From the NCBI GenBank assembly GCA_963749905.1, contig CAVVOF010000003.1, positions 1-64,000 on the forward strand: a DNA stretch of 64,000 bases, read 5' to 3'. Shown here one piece after another: positions 57,258 through 64,000 of the stretch. This DNA comes from UBA10649 sp963749905 (GTDB taxonomy: Bacteria > Actinomycetota > Actinomycetes > S36-B12). Position 1 is the stretch's first letter; the number at the start of each line of letters is the position of its first letter. Below the pieces are notes generated by a model, which had not been told where the DNA came from, ran no database searches, and was given only the letters and a program-made list of their open reading frames with translations. The translations under genes and the position numbers were made by a program.

Positions 57258-57880
57258 TCGACGAGCGGCTGCTGGAACTGGCGCGCGCCACCAAGGGGTT
57301 CATGCCCGACGACGAGGGGCTCGCGCTGCACGAGGCGGGGTGCGTCGGCGGTCAGGTGGGGCCACTGCTCGAGGTGGGCTCCTACTGCGGCAAGTCCGCG
57401 GTGTACCTGGGCACTGCAGCCCGGGAATCGGGCACGGTGCTGTTCACCGTCGACCATCACCACGGCTCGGAGGAGAACCAGGCCGGCTGGGAGCACCATG
57501 ACCCCGAGCTCGTGGATCCGCGCACCGGGCGGATGGACACGCTGCCGTTCCTGCGCCGGACCCTCGTCGACACGGGGCTCGAGGACGTGGTCGTTCCGGT
57601 CGTCGGCGACTCGACCACCGTCGCCCGGCACTGGGGCACCGGGCTGGGGCTGCTGTTCATCGACGGCGGCCACGCGCTCGACGTGGCGATGGCGGACTAC
57701 GAGGCGTGGGCCGGGTTCGTCCTGCCGGACGGGCTGCTGGCGATCCACGACGTCTTCGAGGATCCGGCCGATGGCGGGCAGGCGCCGTACGAGGTCTGGC
57801 TGCGGGCGGTGGCCGACGGCTTCACACCGACGTCGACGTCAGGCTCCCTGCGCACCCTCACGGCCCCCTCCCTTCGTTGA
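57254..57880 (+). CDS. Class I SAM-dependent methyltransferase
   Basis: 208 residues from GTG 57254, coupled to DUF1801. Motif I is LLEVGSYCGKSAVYLGTAA; FTVDHHHGSEEN, VVGDSTTVA and LLFIDGGHALDVAMADYEAW follow, as in O-methyltransferases of the TylF/class I group that act on small sugars or natural products. Ends inside a hairpin shared with the convergent toroid-enzyme gene. Confidence 0.8.
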   Translation: MIDERLLELARATKGFMPDDEGLALHEAGCVGGQVGPLLEVGSYCGKSAVYLGTAARESGTVLFTVDHHHGSEENQAGWEHHDPELVDPRTGRMDTLPFLRRTLVDTGLEDVVVPVVGDSTTVARHWGTGLGLLFIDGGHALDVAMADYEAWAGFVLPDGLLAIHDVFEDPADGGQAPYEVWLRAVADGFTPTSTSGSLRTLTAPSLR

Positions 57881-57938
57881 GTGCGGGGTTGTTGCGGGGT
57901 TCACCCCTCGAAACTGGACAACAACTCCGCACTCAACG
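57875..57938. terminator. Hairpin embracing two convergent stops
   Basis: 20-base arms CGTTGAGTGCGGGGTTGTTG against the complement with one G-T position. The left arm contains the methyltransferase stop and the loop contains the stop of the minus-strand gene. Probable bidirectional terminator. Confidence 0.75.
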
Positions 57939-58995
57939 AGGTGGGTGGGAGGGACTCGCCGCGGAACAGGCCGGCAGTCGGGCCCGTCGCCTCGAGGGCG
58001 TGCGTCGCGAGGACGATGGCCGCGGAGTTCCACGTCGGCTGGTCGGCCGTGAAGTACTGCCCGGGGGCGTCGAACCGTTCGCCCTCGAAGTTCATCCCGC
58101 ACCAGTAGGTGCCGTCGTCATGTCGCAGGAACTGCACCCACTCGAGCAGCTGCCGCGCGCGCTCGGTCTGCCCGATCGCGTCGAGGGCCATCGCCAGCTC
58201 GCCCGTCTCCGCCGCGGTGATCCACGGCCGGTCCGACACGCACCGCACCCCGAGGCCCTCGACGACGAACTCATCCCACCGCGCCTCGATGCGCTCGAGC
58301 GCCGCCGGTCCCCGAAGGACGCCGCCGAGGATCGGGTAGTACCAGTCCATCGCCCAGCGACGCTTGTCCAGGAACGTCTCCTCACGCTGCGCGATCGCCT
58401 CCGCGAGCGTCGCGGCCGACAGCTCCCAGTCCGGACGCGGCTGCCCGACGCGCTCCGCGATGGCGACGGCACAGCGCAGGCTGAGGTGGATGCTCGACGA
58501 GCCCGTCAGCAGCGCGCCGTCGGCACGGTTGTCGGCCCGCCACGCGATGCGTCCGTCCGGCTCCTGGCGGTCGAGGACGAAGTCGATCGCCCGCTCGACG
58601 ACGGGCCACTGCCCCCGCAGGAACTCCGCGTCGTCGGTGGCCAGGTAGTGGTGCCAGGCCCCGACGGCGACGTACGCCGTGATGTTGGTGTCGCGGGTGC
58701 GGTCGGTGACCTCGTCGCCGACGTAGTACGAGAACCAGCCGCCATCGTCGAGCTGGTGGCGGGCGAGCCACGTGTACGCGCGCGCGGCGTCGTCATGGCG
58801 GCCGCCGACGTCGAGCGCCATCGCCGCCTCGACGAGGTTCCACGGATCGGTCTTGCCGCCCGGGGTCCACGGGATGCAGCCGTCGGCGTGCTGGACGGCC
58901 GCGATCCCGTCGACCGTGGCGCTCAGGCGCTCCGCACGGCGTGTCAGCGCCTGAGCTCCACGCTCGACGGGGTGGGGGGACGGGTCGGCACTCAC
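57901..58995 (-). CDS. Prenyltransferase/six-hairpin toroid-like enzyme
   Basis: About 364 residues from GTG 58995, which overlaps the stop of the upstream methyltransferase; a longer frame reaches 59163. Repeated alpha-hairpin motifs appear: DGCIPWTPGGKTDPWNLVEA, AARAYTWLARHQLDDGGWFS, DGRIAWRADNRADGALLTGS, ARQLLEWVQFLRHDDGTYWC. Many actinobacterial relatives are labelled prenyltransferase but look like alpha/alpha-barrel hydrolases. Residues 6-25 are encoded by a copy of the repeat seen at 54763, so the start may have been rebuilt by repeat insertion. Next to a GT4 and methyltransferases, a glycan or glycolipid role is inferred. Confidence 0.7.
   Translation of the reverse strand: MSADPSPHPVERGAQALTRRAERLSATVDGIAAVQHADGCIPWTPGGKTDPWNLVEAAMALDVGGRHDDAARAYTWLARHQLDDGGWFSYYVGDEVTDRTRDTNITAYVAVGAWHHYLATDDAEFLRGQWPVVERAIDFVLDRQEPDGRIAWRADNRADGALLTGSSSIHLSLRCAVAIAERVGQPRPDWELSAATLAEAIAQREETFLDKRRWAMDWYYPILGGVLRGPAALERIEARWDEFVVEGLGVRCVSDRPWITAAETGELAMALDAIGQTERARQLLEWVQFLRHDDGTYWCGMNFEGERFDAPGQYFTADQPTWNSAAIVLATHALEATGPTAGLFRGESLPPTSLSAELLSSFEG
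58906..58971. repeat. Long inverted repeat, copy 2, inside a coding region
   Basis: Arms match copy 1 closely (CCCGTCGACCGTGGCGCTCAGG against AGCGCCTGAGCTCCACGCTC). The core 11 bases GCTCAGGCGCT pair perfectly. This copy lies within the first 30 codons of the toroid-enzyme gene instead of between genes. Confidence 0.7.
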
Positions 58996-59702
58996 GGCTT
59001 CTCCACGTAGACGACCAGGCTCTTGCCGATCACCGGGTTCAGCGCCGCGTCCGCCCAGCGCAGCACCCGCGGGTTCCGCATGATCTGCCAGACCAGCACT
59101 TCGTGGTACGTCCGCGCGACCAGCCGGTCCGCGTTCTCGACACCGCCCGCGCAGCGGATCCACCAGTACGGCGAGTGCAGCGCGTGGGCGTGGTGCGACC
59201 CGCGCAGGATCAGGCCGGCGTCGACGAGGCGCGCTTCGAGGTCGCGCTGCCGGTAGATCCGCACGTGCCCGCCAGGGATGTCGTGGTAGCGCTCGTCGAG
59301 CGCCCAGTTGATCCGCTCGGGGAACCGGGCCGGCACCGTGACCGCCATCCGGCCGCCCGGCGCCAGCACCCGGGCGAGCTCGGCAATCGCAGCGGCGTCG
59401 TCCGGGATGTGCTCGAGCACCTCGGCCGCGATGATCCGGTCGAACGCCCCGTCGGCGAATGGCAGCGCCAGCGCATCACCCTGCACCGGCAGGCCGAAGC
59501 CCGCAGGCGGCATCTCCCCCGCATCCACCATGGCCGCCGCCATGTCGCGCACCTGCTTGAGCTCGCCGCCGTCCGCGTCGAACGCCACGACCCGCGCGCC
59601 GCGTCGAAGCGCCGCGAACGCATGCCGCCCACCCCCGCAGCCCATGTCGAGCAGGTGATCGCCCGCGCCGACGCGCAGGCGGTCGAGGTCAACGGTCAGC
59701 AT
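58992..59702 (-). CDS. Class I SAM-dependent methyltransferase
   Basis: 236 residues from ATG 59702. Motif I LLDMGCGGGRHAFAALRRGA, acidic loop VVAFDADGGEL, GDALALPFADGAFDRIIAAE, then HIPDDAAAIAELARVLAPGG, the ordinary Methyltransf_11 pattern. Overlaps the GT4 stop by 14 bases and the next gene start by 4, so three genes are in one operon. Substrate unknown. Confidence 0.85.
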   Translation of the reverse strand: MLTVDLDRLRVGAGDHLLDMGCGGGRHAFAALRRGARVVAFDADGGELKQVRDMAAAMVDAGEMPPAGFGLPVQGDALALPFADGAFDRIIAAEVLEHIPDDAAAIAELARVLAPGGRMAVTVPARFPERINWALDERYHDIPGGHVRIYRQRDLEARLVDAGLILRGSHHAHALHSPYWWIRCAGGVENADRLVARTYHEVLVWQIMRNPRVLRWADAALNPVIGKSLVVYVEKP

Positions 59703-60978
59703 GCGCGCCTCGTCGCTCGGCGAGCTCGGCCCGCCACATCTCCACGAGTCCGACGGCATGCGCGTGCCAGGTGAACCGCTCGAGCACGCGCGCGCGGCCG
59801 TTCTCGCCCAGCCGGGCCCGCTGCTCCGCGTCGCCCAGCAGGTCGACGATCGCGGCGGCCAGGGCGGACGGGTCACCGGGCGGAACGGTCCGCGCCGCCT
59901 CGCCGTCGGGTCCGACGACCTCCGGCAGCGCGCCGCCCGTGGTGGCCAGGACGGGCACGCCGCACGCCATGGCCTCCACGGCCGGCAGCGAGAAGCCTTC
60001 GTACAGGGAGGGCACGACTGCGAGCTCGGCCTCCGCGTACAGCTCGACGATCCGCTCGTCCGTGACACCGGTGACGAACTCGACGGCGCCGTCGAGGCCG
60101 AGGTCGTCGATGAGTCGGGGAACCCCGCTGCCGTCCTTGAGCCGGCCGATGACGACGAGGTGCGCGTCCGGTCGCTCGACCCGGGCCTTGGCCAGCGCCT
60201 CGAGCAGGATCGTCAGGCCCTTGAGCGGCACGTCGGCGCTCGCGGTCGTCATGAGCCGACCCGGCACCCGGGCGATCCCGGGCAGCGGCCGGAAGAGGTC
60301 CTCGTCGACGCCGATGTGCACCACGGTCATCTGCTCGACGGGCACGCCCATCTGCGCGGCGATGTCGCGTCGGGACGACTCCGACACGGTGACCACGCGC
60401 GTGATCCGCGGCGCCACCCGGAGCTGCATGCGCAGGAAGCCGTACCAGCGGCGCAGCGAGAGCCGACGGCGCAGGGTCGGGGCGTGGGCGAGGTCGAGCT
60501 CGCGGTCGACGGTGATCGGGTGATGGATGGTGGCCGTCACCGGCCATCCGTCGCGCATCATGCCGAGGACGCCGGTGCCGAGGCTCTGGTTGTCGTGGAC
60601 GAGGTCGAAGTCGGCGCGACGCGTACGCAGCAGGCGGCGGGCGCGCTCGCTGAAGGCCCACGGCTCGGGGAAGCCGGCCAGGCACATGATCCCGAACTCG
60701 CGGACGTCGACGGAGTCGCGGAACTCGCGCACGTGCGGGACGCGGAACGGGTCGGGCTGGCGGTACAGGTCGAGTCCCGGGACCTCGACGAGGCGCGTCG
60801 GGTCGTCGAGACGTGGGTACGGCTGCCCGGACAGCACCTCGATGTGGTGCCCGAGCCGGGCCACCTCGCGGGCGACGTAGCGGGTGTAGACGCCCTGGCC
60901 GCCGCAGTGCGGGTTGCCGCGGTAGACCAGCCAGGCGATGCGCAGCGGCTCGTCCGCGACGGGACCCGGGTGTGACAT
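59689..60978 (-). CDS. Glycosyltransferase family 4
   Basis: 429 residues. N-terminal Rossmann domain (IAWLVYRGNPHCGGQGVYTR with Gly-rich loop) and C-terminal donor domain with VVIGRLKDGS, EFVTGVTDERIVELYAEAEL and the EX7E segment PSLYEGFSLPAVEAMACGVP. Transfers a sugar from a nucleotide donor, cytoplasmic face. First gene of the minus-strand cluster. Confidence 0.88.
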   Translation of the reverse strand: MSHPGPVADEPLRIAWLVYRGNPHCGGQGVYTRYVAREVARLGHHIEVLSGQPYPRLDDPTRLVEVPGLDLYRQPDPFRVPHVREFRDSVDVREFGIMCLAGFPEPWAFSERARRLLRTRRADFDLVHDNQSLGTGVLGMMRDGWPVTATIHHPITVDRELDLAHAPTLRRRLSLRRWYGFLRMQLRVAPRITRVVTVSESSRRDIAAQMGVPVEQMTVVHIGVDEDLFRPLPGIARVPGRLMTTASADVPLKGLTILLEALAKARVERPDAHLVVIGRLKDGSGVPRLIDDLGLDGAVEFVTGVTDERIVELYAEAELAVVPSLYEGFSLPAVEAMACGVPVLATTGGALPEVVGPDGEAARTVPPGDPSALAAAIVDLLGDAEQRARLGENGRARVLERFTWHAHAVGLVEMWRAELAERRGAHADR

Positions 60979-61014
60979 GGCGCGAACCTACTCCGCGCCT
61001 CCTCCCCCACCCCA

Positions 61015-61076
61015 CGCGAGTGTGCGCTCCTCGTCGCTTTCCACCCCGTCAAAGCGACGACGAGCGCCCACTCGCG
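61015..61076. terminator. Hairpin at the DipZ stop
   Basis: 26-base arms (CGCGAGTGTGCGCTCCTCGT and on) pair with two mismatches around a 10-base loop. The right arm covers the stop and last codons of the thiol-transporter gene on the minus strand. It has no sequence in common with the other hairpins of region D. Confidence 0.72.
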
Positions 61077-62395
61077 AGGGTTTGCGGCTGGGTGAGCAGG
61101 GCCTCGATCGCGGCCTCCGTCTCCTCGTACGCCCCCTCCCCGTAGTGCACCAGGCGCACCACGCCGTCGCGGTCGATCAGGTACCGCGCCGGCCAGTAGC
61201 GCTGCGACCACTCCCGCCACGTGCGGAAGTCGTTGTCGAGCGCCACCGGGTACCGGATACCTGACTCCACCAGGGCGTCACGCACGTTGCCGACCTCGCG
61301 CTCGTAGTCGAACTCCGGCGAGTGCACGCCGACGATCCGCAGCCCGCGGTCCTCGTACTTCGCATTCCACTCGTTCAGGTAGGGCTGGGTGCGCTGGCAG
61401 TTGATGCATCCGAACGTCCAGAAGTCGACGAGGACGACGGAGCCGCGGAGGTCCGCCATCGTCAGCGCGCCATCCGAGTTGAGCCACTGCTGGATGCCGA
61501 CGAAGTCGCGGGCCGGTCCGCAGTTGCCCAGCCGCGACGGGTCCGCCTCGCACTCGTTGAAGCTCATCGCCGGTCCGAGGACGCTCGGGTCGCCCGGGCC
61601 GGGAGCCTCCGACTGCTGGGGCACCGCCTCGGGGCCACCCGGGGTCCCCACCACGTCCGCGAGCGCCTCCTGCGCCGACGCGTTGTCCTCGACCGCGAGC
61701 TGCACGGACGCGACGTAGTCGGGCACGAGCAGCGCTGCGCGATCCGTCAGCCCGAACGCGATCGCGACTCCCGTGGCCACCAGCACCCCGCCCGCGACCT
61801 GACGCAGGACGGGCAGCCGGCGGCGCAGCCCAGTGATCCGGGTGACCGCCTGCTGCCCCAGCACCGCCACCAGCAGCAGCGGGACGGCGATCCCCACGGC
61901 GAACGCCGCCGTGAGGACGACCGCGTCGATCGACGTGGTCTGGCTGGCCGCCACCACGGTGATCGCTGCCAGCACGGGTCCCGCGCAGGGGACGAACACC
62001 AGCCCGAGCATGGCCCCGAAGCCCACCGCGGACGCGTCCCGGCGCGGCTGCACCCGGCCCAGGCGGGCGAACGGCCGTTCGAGGACCCGCCCGACCGGCG
62101 GCACGAGCAGGCCCACGCCCACGACGACGAGGGCCACGATCCCGAGGGTGCGCAGCACGCCGGACGGCAGGTTCAACTGGGCGACGAGCCACACCGCGAG
62201 CAGGGTGACCGCCGCGAACGTGCCGACGAGACCGGCCACCACCAGGTACGGGCGGCGGCGAGCCGGGGCGACGGCCGAACCTCCGTCGCCGGGAAGGGCC
62301 GATGCCGCGAGGACGCCCGGCAGCACCGGCAGCACGCACGGCGACAGCCCGGTCACGAGCCCCGCGACCAGACCAATGACGACGAGCACCAGCAC
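61049..62395 (-). CDS. DipZ-like CcdA-thioredoxin fusion
   Basis: 448 residues. N-terminal CcdA/DsbD-type membrane part with paired cysteines in LSPCVLPVLPGV and VPCAGPVLAAI, six helices. Extracytoplasmic thioredoxin/TlpA part has VLVDFWTFGCINCQRTQPYL with the CINC active site and RYWPARYLIDRDG. It transfers reducing power across the membrane to secreted proteins or cytochrome c maturation. Same design as mycobacterial DipZ; shorter at the C-terminus. Confidence 0.88.
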   Translation of the reverse strand: MLVLVVIGLVAGLVTGLSPCVLPVLPGVLAASALPGDGGSAVAPARRRPYLVVAGLVGTFAAVTLLAVWLVAQLNLPSGVLRTLGIVALVVVGVGLLVPPVGRVLERPFARLGRVQPRRDASAVGFGAMLGLVFVPCAGPVLAAITVVAASQTTSIDAVVLTAAFAVGIAVPLLLVAVLGQQAVTRITGLRRRLPVLRQVAGGVLVATGVAIAFGLTDRAALLVPDYVASVQLAVEDNASAQEALADVVGTPGGPEAVPQQSEAPGPGDPSVLGPAMSFNECEADPSRLGNCGPARDFVGIQQWLNSDGALTMADLRGSVVLVDFWTFGCINCQRTQPYLNEWNAKYEDRGLRIVGVHSPEFDYEREVGNVRDALVESGIRYPVALDNDFRTWREWSQRYWPARYLIDRDGVVRLVHYGEGAYEETEAAIEALLTQPQTLASGRSSSL

Positions 62396-62603
62396 GCGCC
62401 CACTATCCGCCGGACAGGCCCGCGCGAACGGCCGCGATCCTTACGGCCCGATTACGCGTGCCAGCGCCAACGGCCACGCAACGTTCACCAAGGCGCCGAC
62501 GTCGGACACCCGGGACTCCATCTGGCCCTCCTAGTTTCACGATCACTTCGTGGTTCCGCGAAGTCAACAAGCACCGATCTTCCACCTTGAGAGGACCAAC
62601 CAC

Positions 62604-63884
62604 GTGCGACACCAACGTCTTCTGACAGCAGGCCTGGCCACCGCCATGATCGCCCTGAGCACCGGGGTCGCGGTCGCCGCGCCCGGCAGCGAGACCGGAC
62701 CCATGGGCTTCACGCCCATCGCCGGGTCCGCCGGCTACGCCGACGGCACGAGCGGCAGCTGGAACCCGGCCGCGCCCTGGAACATCCCGGACGGCTTCAG
62801 CCAGGAGCTCGTCTCCGGTGAGCTCACCGACCGCTGCGGCGGCGACGGCCTGAACGTGTACGGCGGCGGCCTCGACGACTGGCACGACATGAACACCGTC
62901 AACGAGACGGGCGCCAAGGCCGGGCGCTACCTGTACCGCACCCACGAGGTCCGCCTCTCGAACCCCGGAGCCGACAGCACCTACCCGGACGGCGGCGCCG
63001 TGACGGTCGTCGACCTCGAGACCTGCGACGCCAAGGTGATCGCGCAGGATCCGACGTGGACCGCGCTTGACGGCATCCGCTGGACCCCGTGGGGCACCGT
63101 CCTGTTCGCCGAGGAGACCACTGACGGCCGCCTGCTCGAACTGGTCCTGGACAAGAAGGACCCGATGTCCGGCACCGCAGTCGAGCGGCCGGCACTCGGG
63201 CTGCTCGCCCACGAGGGCATCGAGATCGGCGCCGACGGCTCGGTCTACGTCATCGACGAGTTCCGTGGACAGACCTCGGGATTCGGCGGCGGCATCTACC
63301 GCTTCGTGCCCGACCGGAAGGGCGACCTGACTGCGGGCAAGCTCTACGCGCTCAAGGTGGACGGCGCCGACGGCGTCGGGCAGGGCTCGTGGGTCGGCCC
63401 CATCGACCCGGCGACCGCGCGCACATCTGGCACGGCAGCCGGTGGCACCGGCTATGAGCGTCCGGAGGACCTGGAGATCATCGGCAACGTGCTGTACGTC
63501 GCCGTCACCGAGGGCGTCGGCTACAGCGGCCGCGTGCTGGCCATCGACCTGTCCAGCCTCGCCGTGACCAACTTCGTGAAGCCGGGCGACAACGTCCCGG
63601 CCGAGTCGAAGCCGAGCACCACCGGCTTCGCCAAGGCGGACAACCTCGCCCAGGGCCCCGATGGGCGCCTCTGGATCGTCGAGGACAACGTGCCGTCGGA
63701 CATCTGGGTGGCACAGGGCCGCGGCGGTGAGGCCACCTCGGTCGACCTGTTCGCGACGCTGACCGACCCCGAGGCCGAGGGCACGGGCATCTACTTCGGC
63801 AAGGACCCGAAGACGCTGCTGGTGAACGTCCAGCACTCGGCAGCCGCTGACGGCGACGGGACGTGGGCGATCACGGCCCGCTAG
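62604..63884 (+). CDS. Secreted PhoX/DUF839-like protein
   Basis: 426 residues from GTG 62604 (site gagaggacc); a longer frame from 62550 lacks a ribosome site. Signal peptide LLTAGLATAMIALSTGVAVA then a beta-propeller-like body: DGGAVTVVDLETCDAKVIAQ, WTPWGTVLFAEETTDGRLLE, LLAHEGIEIGADGSVYVIDE, GYERPEDLEIIGNVLYVAVT and DNLAQGPDGRLWIVEDNVPS. Glu/Asp positions match the metal ligands of PhoX-type phosphatases in part; phosphatase activity is inferred. Single gene. Confidence 0.75.
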   Translation: MRHQRLLTAGLATAMIALSTGVAVAAPGSETGPMGFTPIAGSAGYADGTSGSWNPAAPWNIPDGFSQELVSGELTDRCGGDGLNVYGGGLDDWHDMNTVNETGAKAGRYLYRTHEVRLSNPGADSTYPDGGAVTVVDLETCDAKVIAQDPTWTALDGIRWTPWGTVLFAEETTDGRLLELVLDKKDPMSGTAVERPALGLLAHEGIEIGADGSVYVIDEFRGQTSGFGGGIYRFVPDRKGDLTAGKLYALKVDGADGVGQGSWVGPIDPATARTSGTAAGGTGYERPEDLEIIGNVLYVAVTEGVGYSGRVLAIDLSSLAVTNFVKPGDNVPAESKPSTTGFAKADNLAQGPDGRLWIVEDNVPSDIWVAQGRGGEATSVDLFATLTDPEAEGTGIYFGKDPKTLLVNVQHSAAADGDGTWAITAR

Positions 63885-63910
63885 GCACCACCGCAGCACC
63901 GCAGCACCCG

Positions 63911-63946
63911 ACGTGGGGGCCGGCCCGAAAGGACCGGCCCCCACGT
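63911..63946 (+). terminator. Terminator after the PhoX-like gene
   Basis: 16-base arms ACGTGGGGGCCGGCCC and the complement with one mismatch, 4-base loop, 26 bases after the stop. Very stable. T-run absent, as usual in GC-rich actinobacteria. Confidence 0.8.
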
Positions 63947-64000
63947 CCTGTCCGGCGGGACGCCTGCCGGAGCCATCGCCCGCGTGCGGCTATCCTTGGC

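Noticed and set aside
57706..60975. Several long plus-strand frames opposite the glycan cluster
   Set aside because: His/Arg/Asp-rich antisense translations with no motif; the minus strand encodes recognised enzymes with overlapping starts.
61322..63944. Long frames opposite the DipZ-like and PhoX-like genes
   Set aside because: Antisense shadows typical of very GC-rich DNA.

Overview
This window does not read as one genome. Base composition, codon use, gene families and three abrupt in-gene breaks show four unrelated stretches joined end to end: A (1 to about 4160), B (about 4160 to 34224), C (34225 to about 53830) and D (about 53831 to 64000). A is moderately GC-rich and carries a large secreted repeat protein and a multiheme cytochrome c/cytochrome b fusion; it looks Acidobacteriota-like (inference). 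B is mid-GC and looks like Chloroflexota/Anaerolineae: CarD, TIGR03960/TIGR03936-type radical-SAM pair, prfA-prmC-tsaC operon, two-component system, many lipoproteins. C looks like a Desulfobacterota-type Gram-negative: tetraheme-or-larger cytochrome, GlrK/YfhG/GlrR-like two-component operon, sigma-54 promoters, tripartite RND pump with TolC, RtcA. D is very GC-rich and actinobacterial: L,D-transpeptidase, FTR1 with a DtxR-type box, DipZ-like thiol transporter, GTG starts. The breaks leave a 5'-truncated cytochrome (A), a headless release factor 1 fused to a cytochrome start (B/C), and a DUF4382 lipoprotein running into a headless phosphoribosyltransferase-hydrolase (C/D). The simplest explanation is a misassembled or artificially joined contig, so synteny across the junctions must not be interpreted.

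Region A: one frameshifted secreted protein with two PKD-like repeats, then a terminator and a membrane-bound quinone/heme protein. Region B: a broken ABC exporter (ATPase plus permease); a locus with two RND permeases, a very small lipoprotein adaptor and two paralogous lipoproteins; CarD; tRNA-Arg(CCG); a radical SAM, DUF2344, SagB-type oxidoreductase operon; a 43-codon basic small gene; a NarL-type kinase/regulator pair; OsmC, rhodanese, membrane and GT39 proteins; an acyl-CoA dehydrogenase; a TPR/metalloprotease-like membrane protein; and tsaC, prmC and the end of prfA. B has about a dozen frameshifts in well-conserved genes, which suggests sequencing error more than decay.

Region C: the start of a multiheme cytochrome gene preceded by a good sigma-54 promoter and a Fur-like box; a sigma-54 activator operon (kinase, TPR lipoprotein, activator); two tandem paralogous secreted proteins, each with a matching sigma-54 promoter 93-94 bases before its ATG and a duplicated leader; a heme-type ferric-reductase membrane protein; YceI; a TolC/MFP/RND operon; a radical SAM-rtcA pair; DUF502; and a DUF4382 lipoprotein with a structured leader. 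The shared sigma-54 signals next to a sigma-54 activator are the best candidate for an undescribed local regulon.

Region D: phosphoribosyltransferase-hydrolase fusion end, L,D-transpeptidase, FTR1 iron permease, DUF1801, then a glycan-like cluster (methyltransferase; toroid enzyme; methyltransferase; GT4), DipZ and a PhoX-like secreted protein. Long hairpins of unrelated sequence sit on the stop codons here, and one hairpin family has a second copy inside a coding region.
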